Notes: generated by a model not told the origin, from the letters alone. DNA of 64,000 bases from Salipiger sp. IMCC34102 (GCF_004145405.1 NZ_SELQ01000001.1:801053-865052), one strand, 5' to 3'. Shown: positions 1 to 9,307, numbered from the stretch's first letter. Numbers and translations are program-made.

Positions 1-323
1 GGGCGTTCCATTTCACGATCTGCTACGGGTTGACGGCGATCCTGTGCGAAAAGGCGATCCCCGACGGCGACGTGGGCACCCTGAGGCTGGTGCTTGTCGC
101 GGTGACCGTGATCGCCTTGGCGGGCATCGCCGCGGCGGGCCTGTCGGGCTGGCGCAACTGGACCGAGGGCGGATTACTGGACAAGCGGGGGGAGACGGGC
201 CTTGGCGATCTGGCCAGCCGCAACCGGTTCCTGGGCCAGGTCTCGGTCTTCCTGGCGGTCGTCTCCTTCATCGGGGTGGTCTTCGTGATCCTGCCAATCC
301 TGATGTTCGGGTCCTGCCGATGA
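1..323 (+). CDS. Membrane protein, C-terminal part (gene cut by window start)
   Basis: The reading frame is open from base 3 to the TGA at 321-323, so the gene begins outside the window. About 106 residues are visible. They hold two clear hydrophobic segments, one around the run LRLVLVAVTVIALAGI and one around FLGQVSVFLAVVSFIG, plus part of an earlier one. I do not recognise the family. Its stop overlaps the start of the CtaG-like gene (ATGA), and a multiheme cytochrome follows, so it is probably a component or accessory protein of an alternative cytochrome oxidase operon. That role is inferred from neighbours only. Confidence 0.7.
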   Translation, partial: AFHFTICYGLTAILCEKAIPDGDVGTLRLVLVAVTVIALAGIAAAGLSGWRNWTEGGLLDKRGETGLGDLASRNRFLGQVSVFLAVVSFIGVVFVILPILMFGSCR

Positions 324-883
324 GGGGCCTGGGACTTCTGGGCGTGGCGGTGGCGCTGTCGCTCTGGACCTGGCCGTGGGACGCCTGGCTTGGCCCCTTC
401 GGCGCGCACATGGTCCGCCACATGGGGCTGGTCGCCGTGGTGGCGCCCTTGTTCGTGCTGGGGTTCCCGCGGTTGGGTGCGCTCTTCGCGATCTCTCCAG
501 TCGCGGCGGCGGTGCTTGAGTTCGTCGTGGTCTGGGGCTTCCATCTGCCCGCGCTGCACGAGGGGGCTGCCTTCAATCCGCCGGTCTTCGTCCTCGAACA
601 GGGGGTGTTCCTGGCCGTTGGCCTGTGGGTCTGGGCCGGGTGCCTGCGGACCGGTGGACTTGCCGGGGCGGGGGGGCTGTTGCTGACTTCGATGCACATG
701 ACGTTGCTGGGCGCGCTGCTGACACTGGCGCCGCGCGTGCTTTATGCCCCCGGCTGCGTGGGATCGCTGGCAGAGCAGCAGCTGGGCGGCATGTTGATGC
801 TGGCCATCGGGACGCCGATCTACCTGGTCGCGGGATTGTGGCTGACGGGCCGCGCGTTGACCCTCAAGGACGAGCCTGCATGA
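320..883 (+). CDS. Caa3_CtaG-family cytochrome oxidase assembly protein
   Basis: A 187-residue, almost wholly hydrophobic protein with about five or six membrane segments. It has the family's spaced histidines: H30 and H34 in AHMVRHMGL, H74 and H80 in WGFHLPALH, H126 in SMHMTLL, and a late QQLGGMLM segment. Members of the caa3 CtaG family occur with aa3/caa3 oxidases and are thought to help copper-centre assembly; they are unrelated in sequence to Cox11-type CtaG. The ATG at 320 overlaps the previous stop, and the gene ends in a 4-base overlap with the cytochrome gene, so the three are translationally coupled. The longer upstream frame is noncoding because it runs over the previous gene. Confidence 0.8.
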   Translation: MRGLGLLGVAVALSLWTWPWDAWLGPFGAHMVRHMGLVAVVAPLFVLGFPRLGALFAISPVAAAVLEFVVVWGFHLPALHEGAAFNPPVFVLEQGVFLAVGLWVWAGCLRTGGLAGAGGLLLTSMHMTLLGALLTLAPRVLYAPGCVGSLAEQQLGGMLMLAIGTPIYLVAGLWLTGRALTLKDEPA

Positions 884-1941
884 AACGCGTGATCCAGACC
901 CTTGCGGTTCTCGCCGCCGTCGCGGCACTTGCCGGGGCCGCCGTCGTCCTCGGAGGGCTTTACAACGTCTCGGCCCGGGCGGGGCATTGGCCGGGCGTGC
1001 CGTTCGTGCTGCACACGACCTACGAGCAGTCCGTCGACCTGCGCGCACCGTCCGAGGCGGAAGTGCCCGACCTGAAGGCCCCCGGCATGGTCGCCCTCGG
1101 GGCAAAGCACTTCGACGAAAGTTGTCGGATGTGCCATGCCGCCCCGGGGCTGGAGCGCTGGGCGATCCCGCAGGTGATGGTGCCGGAACCGCCTCATATC
1201 ACCCGCGCCGTCGCGGGCTGGACCGCCGCCGAACTGCATTGGATCGTCGACGAGGGCGTGAAGATGTCGGGCATGCCGCATTGGCCAGCCGCCCGGATCG
1301 ACGACGTCTGGCCGGTCGTGGCCTTCCTGCGCCAGGTCGAGGAGATGTCGGCCACGGACTACGCGGATCTGACCCGCCAGCCTGCCCGGCCCGAAGGCGC
1401 CCCCGACGCGCTTCCCTATTGCGCGACGTGCCACGGCATCACGGGACGCAGCGACAATCCGCAGATCCCACGGCTGGACATCCAGGACCGGGACTACCTC
1501 GAACAGGCGTTGCGGGCCTATGCGGACGGCAGTCGTGACAGCGGCATCATGCATGTCGCCGCGACGCGCGTGCCGCGGGCGCAACTGGCCGACCTCGCGG
1601 CCTGGTTCGCGGACCAGCCGGTCGACACCGCCCCCGCCGCGCCGGTGCTGGACGAGGGCCTGGCAGAGGACGGGGCGGTACTGGCACGGGCCGGCACGAC
1701 CGAGATCCCCGCCTGCGTGGCCTGCCACGGGCCCGGGGTCGCGCGGAAGGACGAGACCTTTCCCCGCCTCGCCGGCCAGTCGCAGATCTACCTTGCCCAG
1801 CAGCTACGTCTATGGCGCGACGGTGTCCGAGGTGACGGCCGGCAGTCCGATCTGATGGTCAAGGCGGCCGAGGATCTGACCGACGACGATATCGCGGCCC
1901 TCGCGGCCTGGTACGCCAGCCTGCCGGCCGAGGCGCGGTAG
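880..1941 (+). CDS. Triheme c-type cytochrome
   Basis: A 353-residue exported or membrane-anchored cytochrome. It has an N-terminal hydrophobic segment (residues 7-29), then three CxxCH haem sites: CRMCH (82-86), CATCH (181-185) and CVACH (279-283). The second and third lie in two cytochrome c553/c4-like domains of roughly 100 residues each. The start ATG overlaps the ctaG-like stop. It is likely an electron donor to, or haem-c subunit of, the oxidase encoded upstream of the window. The haem motifs are seen directly; the partner is inferred from the operon. The next gene is 149 bases away and unrelated, so the operon probably ends here. Confidence 0.85.
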   Translation: MKRVIQTLAVLAAVAALAGAAVVLGGLYNVSARAGHWPGVPFVLHTTYEQSVDLRAPSEAEVPDLKAPGMVALGAKHFDESCRMCHAAPGLERWAIPQVMVPEPPHITRAVAGWTAAELHWIVDEGVKMSGMPHWPAARIDDVWPVVAFLRQVEEMSATDYADLTRQPARPEGAPDALPYCATCHGITGRSDNPQIPRLDIQDRDYLEQALRAYADGSRDSGIMHVAATRVPRAQLADLAAWFADQPVDTAPAAPVLDEGLAEDGAVLARAGTTEIPACVACHGPGVARKDETFPRLAGQSQIYLAQQLRLWRDGVRGDGRQSDLMVKAAEDLTDDDIAALAAWYASLPAEAR

Positions 1942-2090
1942 AGATCCGGTCGTGATTCCTCGTGCCGCATCGCACGCGGCAGGGACGGCCGGGCCCGTCA
2001 TCGCAGCCGAAGTTTTCGGTCACGACCGCCGTTGCCCCGGGCACGGTCTCATGCTCTGTTAGCGCCCACAACCGGACGGGGAACTTCTGA

Positions 2091-3536
2091 ATGAGTTATC
2101 TTGGCATCGACCTTGGCACCTCCGGGGTGCGCGCCTTGCTGGTGGACGAGGACGGGGCGCCGCTCGCCTCGGTCACGCGGCCCTGCGCGGTTTCGACCCC
2201 GCACCCCGGCTGGTCCGAACAGGACCCTGCCGAATGGACCGACGCGCTGGAGCAGGCCATCGGGGAGTTGCGGGATACCGCCCCCACCTTCGCCGACCTC
2301 AAGGGGATCGGTGTCGCGGGGCACATGCATGGCGCGACATTGCTGGATGCCGAGGACCGCGTGCTGCGCCCCTGTATCCTGTGGAACGACACGCGCAGCC
2401 ACGCGCAAGCAGCGAAACTGGACGGCACTGCGGATGTCCGAGAACTGTCGGGTAACATCGTCTTTCCGGGGTTCACCGCGCCAAAGCTGCTTTGGGTGCG
2501 CGACAACGAGCCCGAGGTCTTCCAGCGGGTCGCGAAGGTGCTTCTGCCCGCCGCCTACCTCAATCACTACCTGACCGGCACCCACGTCGCCGACATGTCC
2601 GACAGCGCCGGGACCTCCTGGCTGGACGTGGGCGCGCGCGCCTGGTCGGATCGCCTGCTGGAGGCCGGCGACATGCGGCCCGGGCAGATGCCGCGCCTCG
2701 TCGAAGGCTCTGCACCCGCAGGCCAGTTGCGTGCGGATCTTGCGGAAAAATGGGGCGTCGGCACGGTCGTGGTGGCGGGCGGCGCGGGCGACAACGCCGC
2801 GGCGGCCTGCGGGATCGGAGCGATGGCCGAAGGGCAGGGGTTCGTCTCGCTCGGGACTTCGGGCGTGGTGCTGGTGGCGCGGGACGGCTACGCCCCCGAT
2901 CCGGAAAGCGCCGTGCACACCTTCTGCCACGCTGTGCCGGGCCAGTGGTACCAGATGGGCGTGATGCTCTCGGCCACGGACGCGCTGAACTGGCTGGCGC
3001 GGATCACCGGCGCCACGCCTGCGCAACTGACCGCAGAGGTGGACGGAATGCGCGCACCGGGGTCCGTCCGTTTCCTTCCGTATCTCTCGGGCGAGCGGAC
3101 ACCGCACAACGACGCGGATATCCGTGGGAGCTTCACCGGGCTTTCGACCGCGACCACGCGGGCCGATTTGACCCGCGCCGTGCTGGAAGGCGTGGCCTTC
3201 GGCTTGCGCGACAGCCTGGAGGCCCTGCGTTCGACCGGGGCCGCCCCCGAAGCGCTGCTGGCGATCGGCGGCGGTGCGGCGTCGCGCCTGTGGTTGCGGA
3301 TCATCGCGACCGCCTTCGATCTGCCCCTTCAACTGCCCGCGGGGGCCGAGTTCGGTGCCGCACTGGGCGCCGCCCGGCTGGGCCTGACCGCCGCGACGGG
3401 CCGGGCCCCGGAAGAGGTCATGACAGCGCCCGCGGTCGCCGAGACGATTCATCCCGACCAGGACCTGGTTGCAGCCTTCGATGCGGCCTACGCCGACTTC
3501 CGGGCGGCCTACCAGGGGATTCGGGCCGTCCAGTAA
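2091..3536 (+). CDS. xylB: Xylulokinase
   Basis: A FGGY-family sugar kinase of 481 residues, the usual length. It phosphorylates D-xylulose to xylulose 5-phosphate with ATP in the cytoplasm. Visible signatures are IDLGTSGVR (6-14, nucleotide loop), AGHMHGA (76-82; the Met-His pair typical of xylulokinases), LWNDTR (97-102) and the catalytic Asp in GGAGDNAAAACG (Asp234). The C-terminal ATPase motif IGGGAASRLW is also present. It stands alone here; no xylose isomerase, transporter or regulator lies next to it. D-xylulose is the likely substrate, but other pentuloses or polyol-derived sugars are possible. Confidence 0.88.
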   Translation: MSYLGIDLGTSGVRALLVDEDGAPLASVTRPCAVSTPHPGWSEQDPAEWTDALEQAIGELRDTAPTFADLKGIGVAGHMHGATLLDAEDRVLRPCILWNDTRSHAQAAKLDGTADVRELSGNIVFPGFTAPKLLWVRDNEPEVFQRVAKVLLPAAYLNHYLTGTHVADMSDSAGTSWLDVGARAWSDRLLEAGDMRPGQMPRLVEGSAPAGQLRADLAEKWGVGTVVVAGGAGDNAAAACGIGAMAEGQGFVSLGTSGVVLVARDGYAPDPESAVHTFCHAVPGQWYQMGVMLSATDALNWLARITGATPAQLTAEVDGMRAPGSVRFLPYLSGERTPHNDADIRGSFTGLSTATTRADLTRAVLEGVAFGLRDSLEALRSTGAAPEALLAIGGGAASRLWLRIIATAFDLPLQLPAGAEFGAALGAARLGLTAATGRAPEEVMTAPAVAETIHPDQDLVAAFDAAYADFRAAYQGIRAVQ

Positions 3537-3601
3537 CTCGAGGCCAAGCTCACGGCGACCGCCGCGAGGCTGTGCGATAGGGCACCGACCTGTCGGCGCG
3601 A

Positions 3602-4831
3602 TCAGCGCAGGGCGGAGAGGCTTGCCCGGTCGGGCCAGCATGTGGCGGGACGTCCGACCGACTCCTGCCAGGTGCCGAGGCTCCGGCGGGTGCGGAAACC
3701 GGCGAGCCCGTCCGCGCCGCCGGTGTCGAGACCCATGGCCTGCAGGCGGGTTTGCATGATCGCCACGTCGCCGCGCGTCAACGCATCCTGCGGCGCCCAG
3801 CGACCCGTGAATGGCCCCACGCCATAGGCGATCCTGTCGCCGACGTGTCCCACGAAAAGCGCGTAGAGGTCGCTTTCGTTATACTCTTTGAGCACGTAGA
3901 AATTCGGGGTCACGAGGAAGGCCGGCCCACCCCGCCCCGCGGGCAACATCAGCGAGGCCGGCAACCCGCGTTCGGCCTCGGGGAAGGGGCGTCCGCTGAC
4001 GCGGGTGATGCCCAGCGCCTCCCACTCGGCGATGGGGCGGGCCTGGTCTGGGCCTTCCAGCGTGCAGGAGATGGCCGCGGGCAATGTGATTTCGAACCCC
4101 CAGTCACGGCCGGCCTGCCAGCCGTGCCGCGCGAGGTAAGTCCCGATCGAGGCGATGGTGTCCGCCTCCGACCCCCAGATGTCCGCGCGCCCGTCCCCGT
4201 TGCCGTCGGCGGCATGGGCAAGGAAGCTCGACGGCATGAACTGCGGTTGACCCAGCGCGCCGGCCCAGCTGCTGCGCATGGCGCGGGGGCCGACGTGACC
4301 GGCCTCGACGATGCGCAGGGCGGCAACCAGCTCTTGCGTGAAATAGTCGGATCGGCGGCCCATGAACGCCTTGGTGCCGAGCACGCGCATCGCGTCATGC
4401 GGGATCGCGGCGCGGCCGTAGGCGCTTTCGCGGCCCCAGATTGCAAGAATGATATGGGCAGGCACGCCCGTGGCCCGTCCCGTCGCGGCAAGGGCCGCGG
4501 CGTGGCGCTGTGCTATCTGGCGTCCGGTCCCGGCGGCCCCTGCGACCGTATTGGCCGCGAAATAGCGCGCGGGTGCGCGGAACTCGGCCTGCCGCGGGAT
4601 GCCTTGCGGCGCCGCCGTCGTGCCCGGCGGAACGAGATCCGGCAAATCCCAGTCGAGCGCGACCCCCCCGACCGCCGCGTCGAAGGTGCCGCGCGCCACG
4701 CCTGCTCGCTGGGCCAGCGGCCAGAGCGTCTCCTGTTTCCAGCGATCGAATTGCACCTGCACCTGCGCCCGGTCCTGGGCGAGGGCCGGGCCTGCGAGGC
4801 AAAAGAGAAGGGCAATCAGGCGTATCAGCAT
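3602..4831 (-). CDS. Lytic murein transglycosylase, MltB/SLT_2 type with peptidoglycan-binding domain
   Basis: A 409-residue periplasmic enzyme that cleaves peptidoglycan glycan strands. A Sec signal peptide covers residues 1-19 (ending ALAQ). The catalytic domain carries the Glu of AIWGRESAYG (Glu135), then GALGQPQFMPSSF and a Ca-binding-like DGNGDGRADIW stretch, both typical of the SLT_2/MltB family. A small peptidoglycan-binding domain occupies about residues 345-409. It lacks a lipobox, so it is soluble periplasmic rather than an outer-membrane lipoprotein. It converges with xylB across 65 bases. Confidence 0.88.
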   Translation of the reverse strand: MLIRLIALLFCLAGPALAQDRAQVQVQFDRWKQETLWPLAQRAGVARGTFDAAVGGVALDWDLPDLVPPGTTAAPQGIPRQAEFRAPARYFAANTVAGAAGTGRQIAQRHAAALAATGRATGVPAHIILAIWGRESAYGRAAIPHDAMRVLGTKAFMGRRSDYFTQELVAALRIVEAGHVGPRAMRSSWAGALGQPQFMPSSFLAHAADGNGDGRADIWGSEADTIASIGTYLARHGWQAGRDWGFEITLPAAISCTLEGPDQARPIAEWEALGITRVSGRPFPEAERGLPASLMLPAGRGGPAFLVTPNFYVLKEYNESDLYALFVGHVGDRIAYGVGPFTGRWAPQDALTRGDVAIMQTRLQAMGLDTGGADGLAGFRTRRSLGTWQESVGRPATCWPDRASLSALR

Positions 4832-5120
4832 GGCCCCACCTTACCTGCAGGGGCTTTCGGCGCCAGCCGCCTTCGTTTCGTCGGCAACGCCCCGCGCGAA
4901 ATGCCCCATTGGTGCCGCTGCCTTGTCGTCGGGGATTCGACCGTTCTTCGGTTCCCATCTTCGCGGCCTAAGGCAAGGCGGCATTCAGATCTGACGTAAT
5001 GTGCTGCTGCGCTTCCACGGGAAATCCATGGCCGCGTTTCTTCGATCGACAAGGGCGCGCGTGCCAATTTAGGGAAAATTTACAAGTTTGGACTTTTTTC
5101 ATAGGTGAGAATGGTTTCCC
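4832..5120. other. Intergenic region, no gene seen
   Basis: This 289-base stretch lies between the divergent transglycosylase and BLUF genes. Frames here overlap the genes or look random. The last 60 bases turn AT-rich (a TTTACAAG block and a run of T) and carry AGGTGA at 5103-5108, a plausible ribosome-binding site for the BLUF gene. It therefore probably holds both promoters. Confidence 0.5.
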
Positions 5121-5564
5121 GTGATGGTCGCAATGCTTCATTTTTGGCTCTATCTTTCGAAAGCAAGGGTCGATCCGCGTTCGGTGGACGACGCGCGAAT
5201 CTACCTGGAAGCACGTGACAACAACGCCGCTCATGCGATCACCGGCTACCTGCACCGGGAGGACGGCTGTTACGTGCAATATGTCGAAGGGCCGAAGACC
5301 GCGCTCGATCGGCTGAGACGTGGGATTGTCCGGGACTGGCGACACGACGATCTACGTGTCCTATCCGAAGGCCTGATCCCGGTCCGGCGATTCTCCGGCT
5401 GGGACATGGCCTTCACGATCGAGGAGACGACCTCCTTCCGGAGATACCAGGCCCGACGTGGTGTCGAGTTGGACATCGCGAACGCCTCCAAGGCCGAGAT
5501 CCTGAGGTTCATGACCGAGATGATCGCGACCGGGCAGGCCCGCTCGGTCGCCGAGGCGGCATGA
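5121..5564 (+). CDS. Stand-alone BLUF-domain blue-light sensor
   Basis: A short flavin-binding photoreceptor of 147 residues: a BLUF domain (about 5-100) plus a helical C-terminal tail. The residues that hold and switch the FAD are present: Tyr11 in LYLSKA, Asn35 in DNNAAHAITG, Gln53 in YVQYVEGP, Trp94 and Met96 in GWDMAF. No output domain is fused, so signalling must go through a partner protein, as for other short BLUF proteins. The start is uncertain: GTG 5121, ATG 5124 and ATG 5133 are in frame, with an AGGTGA upstream. The domain call is strong; the partner is unknown. Confidence 0.9.
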   Translation: MMVAMLHFWLYLSKARVDPRSVDDARIYLEARDNNAAHAITGYLHREDGCYVQYVEGPKTALDRLRRGIVRDWRHDDLRVLSEGLIPVRRFSGWDMAFTIEETTSFRRYQARRGVELDIANASKAEILRFMTEMIATGQARSVAEAA

Positions 5565-5706
5565 GCGAATACCCCGGGCGGCCTTGTGAAGAATCGACGG
5601 GTCGAGGGCAGGCGGTCTAGCCAGCCGTCGAGAAATTGGCCGATAGAAAGACACCACAGCACGCTTGCAGTCGTGCGGTCGGAGCGCCGATCAAATGAGG
5701 GGAATT

Positions 5707-5782
<76 letters not shown>

Positions 5783-5804
5783 GTGACGCGCTGTCTATGC
5801 AGCC

Positions 5805-5841
5805 CCCGCGGCGAGATCAAGGGACAAAATCACGCCGCGGG
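5805..5841. repeat. Inverted repeat between tRNA-Ala and the FYDLN gene
   Basis: Nine-base arms CCCGCGGCG (5805-5813) and CGCCGCGGG (5833-5841) flank a 19-base loop. A run of six T follows on the plus strand at 5847-5852. Read on the minus strand it lies just after the FYDLN stop, so it may end that transcript or separate it from the tRNA; the T run is on the wrong side for that. Confidence 0.4.
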
Positions 5842-5851
5842 ATGGGTTTTT

Positions 5852-6178
5852 TCAGTCTTCGTCAGACTTCGAGACGTCGGCGATCTCGTCGAGGCTGACC
5901 GTGTCCTCGTCGTCGTCGTCTTCTAGCACGTCATCGCCCAGATCGACGTCCTCTTCGTCGGCGTCGTCCTCGAGCACCAGATCGTCCTCCTCCTCGGAAG
6001 CCTTGGCCTTCTTGCTTTGCGCATCCTCGGCGTCCGCGACCATCGTGCGGGTCTTGGAGGTGTCGACGGTGACCACGTTGCCCGTGTAGGGGCTGACGAT
6101 GGGGTCCTTGTTGAGATCGTAGAATCGCTTGCCCGTCTCGGGGCACAGGCGTTTGGTGCCCCATTCTTCTTTCGGCAT
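5852..6178 (-). CDS. FYDLN acid-rich protein (TIGR02300 family)
   Basis: A 108-residue protein. The N-terminal 40 residues are the conserved part (EEWGTKRLCPETGKRFYDLNKDP, here read in two overlapping pieces: WGTKRLCPETGKRF and FYDLNKDPIVSPYTG). The C-terminal half is almost entirely Asp and Glu. The family is restricted to alphaproteobacteria and has no established function. The two-Cys or Cys/Trp N-terminal element resembles a small zinc-ribbon remnant, but only one Cys is visible. The gene is alone and divergent from the metallopeptidase gene. Confidence 0.88.
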   Translation of the reverse strand: MPKEEWGTKRLCPETGKRFYDLNKDPIVSPYTGNVVTVDTSKTRTMVADAEDAQSKKAKASEEEDDLVLEDDADEEDVDLGDDVLEDDDDEDTVSLDEIADVSKSDED

Positions 6179-6296
6179 GAAAATCCCCTTTTCATCTGGC
6201 GGTCAGGTGGCCTTGCGGCAATCGGTGGTCCCCTGCCATAAGGGCGGGACCGTGTCGAGAGCCGCCTTGGCCCCCGGTCTCAGTCAAAGGTTGGAT

Positions 6297-6980
6297 ATGG
6301 CCCGCGCCCTTTGCATTGGCAACCCCCCGATCACGGTGCAGATGCGCCGCTCGTCGCGTGCGCGACGGCTGTCGTTGCGGGTGTCGCGACTGGACGGACG
6401 CGTCACGCTGACCTTGCCGCCGCGCGCACCGGAGACGCAGGCAATGGCTTTCCTGCGCGAGCGAGAGGACTGGTTGCGGGGACATCTTGCGGACGTCACG
6501 CCGCAGCAGGTCGCAGGTCTTGGCACGGTGATTCCCGTCGAAGGCCGCGAGCGTGTCGTGCGGACGGGCACCGGTCGCCGCGTCGTGGTGGAGGAGGATA
6601 CGATCCGTCTGCCGGACGGGGCGGGGGCATTGGCGATCCAGGCGACCTTGAAGACCTTGGCGCGCGACAGGCTCGCGGCGGCCTCGGACCGCTATGCGGC
6701 ACGGCTCGACCGGGTCTACACGAAACTCACCTTGCGGGACACCCGCTCGCGCTGGGGGTCCTGCACCAGTGCGGGGGGGCTGATGTATTCCTGGCGCCTG
6801 ATCATGGCCCCGCCCGCCGTGCTGGATTACGTCGCGGCACACGAGGTGGCGCACCTGGTCGAGATGAACCACGCGCCTGCCTTCTGGAAGGTGGTCGAGG
6901 ACCTGGTCCCCGACTACGCCCACCACCGCGCCTGGCTGCGCGAACACGGGGACCGCCTGCACGCGGTCCGGTTCGCATGA
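6297..6980 (+). CDS. YgjP-like M48-family (DUF45) metallopeptidase
   Basis: A 227-residue cytoplasmic zinc-metalloprotease-like protein. The zinc motif HEVAHL (His182, His186) and the third ligand region NHAPAFW (His192) are present, preceded by the diagnostic RDTRSRWGSC (147-156). The length matches YgjP/SprT-like DUF45 proteins, whose substrates are unknown. ATG 6297 was chosen because AAAGG stands six bases before it; the longer frame runs into noncoding sequence. The stop overlaps the GntR gene start (ATGA), so the two are coupled. Confidence 0.85.
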   Translation: MARALCIGNPPITVQMRRSSRARRLSLRVSRLDGRVTLTLPPRAPETQAMAFLREREDWLRGHLADVTPQQVAGLGTVIPVEGRERVVRTGTGRRVVVEEDTIRLPDGAGALAIQATLKTLARDRLAAASDRYAARLDRVYTKLTLRDTRSRWGSCTSAGGLMYSWRLIMAPPAVLDYVAAHEVAHLVEMNHAPAFWKVVEDLVPDYAHHRAWLREHGDRLHAVRFA

Positions 6981-7624
6981 TCCCCGTCCGGCCGGCCGGC
7001 GGGACCGGGGCGGCGCACGACCGCGTCTTCCGGGCGTTGCGGACCCGCATCCTGCACGGTCAGATCGAACCCGGCACCGCGCTGACGCTGCGCGGGATTG
7101 CGGAGGAGTACGACGTCTCGATGACGCCCGCGCGCGAAGCGGTGCGGCGGCTGGTCTCCGAAGGGGCATTGTCGATCTCGGCCACGGGACGGGTGACCAC
7201 GCCCGCGCTGACCAACGACCGGATCGAGGAGTTGGCTACCCTGCGCGCGCTCTTGGAGCCGGAGCTGGCTGCGCGCGCTCTGCCGCGGGCGCATTTCGCG
7301 CTGATCGACCGGTTGGAGACGATCAACCACGGCGTCAGCCAGATGGTCAGCCGGCACGACGCGTCAGGCTATATCCGTCTGAACCTGGAGTTTCACCGCA
7401 CGCTCTACCTGCGCGCCCAGGCGCCCGCGATCCTTGCCATGGCCGAAACGGTCTGGTTGCAACTGGGTCCGACGATGAAGGCGCTCTATGGGCGGTTGAA
7501 CCGGACCTCGCCGCCGGTGGACCACCGCCACATCATCGCGGCCCTTCACGCGGGCGACGAACCGGGGCTGCGGCTCGCGGTCAGGTCGGACGTAACGAAA
7601 GGGTTGCGGCTGCTGAAGGCCTGA
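6977..7624 (+). CDS. GntR-family transcriptional regulator, FadR/FCD subgroup
   Basis: A 215-residue DNA-binding repressor-type protein. The winged helix-turn-helix spans about residues 14-75 (RILHGQIEPGTALTLRGIAEEY, with SMTPAREAVRRL as recognition region). An all-helical FCD ligand domain covers about 80-210, with the metal or ligand histidine in FHRTLY. FCD regulators respond to carboxylic or sugar acids. The ligand and targets cannot be read from the sequence; the coupled metallopeptidase gives no clue. Confidence 0.87.
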   Translation: MIPVRPAGGTGAAHDRVFRALRTRILHGQIEPGTALTLRGIAEEYDVSMTPAREAVRRLVSEGALSISATGRVTTPALTNDRIEELATLRALLEPELAARALPRAHFALIDRLETINHGVSQMVSRHDASGYIRLNLEFHRTLYLRAQAPAILAMAETVWLQLGPTMKALYGRLNRTSPPVDHRHIIAALHAGDEPGLRLAVRSDVTKGLRLLKA

Positions 7625-7635
7625 GCCGGGCCTTC

Positions 7636-7665
7636 GTGTCGTGTCGTGTCGTGTCGTGTCGTGTC
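7636..7665. repeat. Pentanucleotide tandem repeat, six copies of GTGTC
   Basis: Six exact head-to-tail copies of GTGTC, beginning 12 bases after the GntR stop. The sequence after it (GCGGCGCGGTGCGGG) is low complexity. It is not in a gene, so slippage would alter spacing or transcript structure rather than a reading frame. Confidence 0.95.
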
Positions 7666-7840
7666 GCGGCGCGGTGCGGGGTGTCGGCCGGGGAGGGGGG
7701 GCCGTCTGCCCCCCGGCGGCAAGCCGCCTCCCCCCGAGAATATTTCCGGAACAGAGGGGGCGGGGTTTACCTTGGCTTAACCAACCTGTCCCAAGTTCGA
7801 CGGGCGGAACAGGCGGGGACGCCGATGGCCGCGAACAGAG

Positions 7841-7867
7841 CGGCCCCGAGGGTGATCCTCGGGGCCG
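7841..7867 (-). terminator. Hairpin downstream of lpd, probable end of the suc operon
   Basis: A perfect 11-bp stem (CGGCCCCGAGG and its complement) around a five-base loop lies 30 bases beyond the lpd stop. No T-tract follows on the minus strand, so it could act as a 3' stabilising structure or as a Rho-assisted stop rather than a classical intrinsic terminator. Confidence 0.55.
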
Positions 7868-7897
7868 TGATACATGCGTTGCGTTTGCGATCGGTGG

Positions 7898-9286
7898 TCA
7901 GGCGTGGATCGCCCCGTCGCCGCAGGCCAGTGCGGCTTCGCGGACGGCTTCCGAGTAGGTCGGGTGGGCGTGGCAGGTGCGGGCGAGGTCCTCTGCCGCG
8001 GCGCCGAACTCCATGGCGACGCAGATCTCGTGGATGAGGTCGCCCGCCATCGGACCGACGATATGCGCACCGAGGATCCGGTCGGTTTCCGCATCGGCCA
8101 GGATCTTCACCAGCCCGTCGCCGGAGTGGTTCGCCTTGGCACGGGCGTTGCCCATGAAGGGGAACTTGCCGACCTTGTACTTGCGTTCGGCCTTCTTCAG
8201 CACCTCCTCCGTCATGCCGACGCTCGCCACCTCCGGGTGGGTGTAGATCACGCTGGGGATCACGTCGTAATTCACGTGGGGTTTCTGACCGGCAAGGCCC
8301 TCGGCGACGGCCATGCCCTCGTCCTCTGCCTTGTGGGCCAGCATCGGGCCCGCGACAGCGTCGCCGATGGCGTAGATGCCGTCGACGCTGGTCTTGTAGG
8401 CGCCGTCGATCTCGATCTGGCCGCGCTCGGCCATCTTGACGCCGAGATCACTCAGGCCCAACCCGTCGGTGAAGGGCTTGCGGCCGGTCGAGAGAAGCAC
8501 GGTCTCGGCCGTGATCGAATCCTCCGAATCGTCCTTGCGCATCTTGTAGGTGACGGTGGCCTTCTTGTTCTTGACCTCGACCCCCTGCACGGCAGCGCCA
8601 AGGACGAACTTCATCCCCTGCTTGGTCAGCAGCTTCTGGAATTGGCGGGCAATCTCGGCGTCCTGGCCGGGGGTGATCCCGTCAAGGTATTCGACGACGG
8701 TCACTTCTGCCCCGAGGCGGGCGTAGACCGACCCAAGCTCCAGCCCGATGACGCCGCCGCCGATGACGACGAGCGACTTGGGGATCTTCTTGAGTTTCAA
8801 CGCACCGGTGGAGGTGACGACCGTCTCCTCGTCGACCTCGACACCCTTCAGCGGCGACGGCTCGGAGCCTGTGGCGATGATGATGTTCTTGGCCTCGTGG
8901 ACCTCGTCACCGACCTTGACCTTCCCCGCTGCGGGGATCGAGCCCCAACCCTTGAGCCAGTCGACCTTGTTCTTCTTGAAGAGGAACTCGATCCCGCCGG
9001 TGTTCTGGCCCACGGTCTTGTCCTTGTAGGCCAGCATCGCGTCCCAATCGACGGAGGGTGTCTTGCCCTTCAAACCCATGTCGGCGAAATTGTGTTCCGC
9101 CTCATGCAGCATCTCGGTCGCGTGCAAAAGCGCCTTGGAGGGGATGCAGCCCACGTTCAGACAGGTGCCGCCGAGGGTTTCACGCCCTTCGACGCAGGCG
9201 GTCTTCAGGCCAAGCTGCGCGCAGCGGATGGCGGAGACGTAGCCGCCGGGGCCGGAGCCGATGATGATGACGTCGTAGCTGGCCAT
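7898..9286 (-). CDS. lpd: Dihydrolipoyl dehydrogenase (E3)
   Basis: A 462-residue FAD enzyme that reoxidises the lipoyl groups of 2-oxoacid dehydrogenases with NAD. It has the FAD fold GSGPGGY (10-16), the redox disulfide [12 protein letters not shown] (Cys42/Cys47), the NAD loop [15 protein letters not shown] and GD motifs, and the catalytic pair HAHPTYSE (His441, Glu446). It is the last gene of the suc operon, so it most likely serves the 2-oxoglutarate dehydrogenase complex, although it may be shared with other complexes. Confidence 0.96.
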   Translation of the reverse strand: MASYDVIIIGSGPGGYVSAIRCAQLGLKTACVEGRETLGGTCLNVGCIPSKALLHATEMLHEAEHNFADMGLKGKTPSVDWDAMLAYKDKTVGQNTGGIEFLFKKNKVDWLKGWGSIPAAGKVKVGDEVHEAKNIIIATGSEPSPLKGVEVDEETVVTSTGALKLKKIPKSLVVIGGGVIGLELGSVYARLGAEVTVVEYLDGITPGQDAEIARQFQKLLTKQGMKFVLGAAVQGVEVKNKKATVTYKMRKDDSEDSITAETVLLSTGRKPFTDGLGLSDLGVKMAERGQIEIDGAYKTSVDGIYAIGDAVAGPMLAHKAEDEGMAVAEGLAGQKPHVNYDVIPSVIYTHPEVASVGMTEEVLKKAERKYKVGKFPFMGNARAKANHSGDGLVKILADAETDRILGAHIVGPMAGDLIHEICVAMEFGAAAEDLARTCHAHPTYSEAVREAALACGDGAIHA

Positions 9287-9307
9287 TTGGGGCCTCCGTG
9301 TTTTCTA

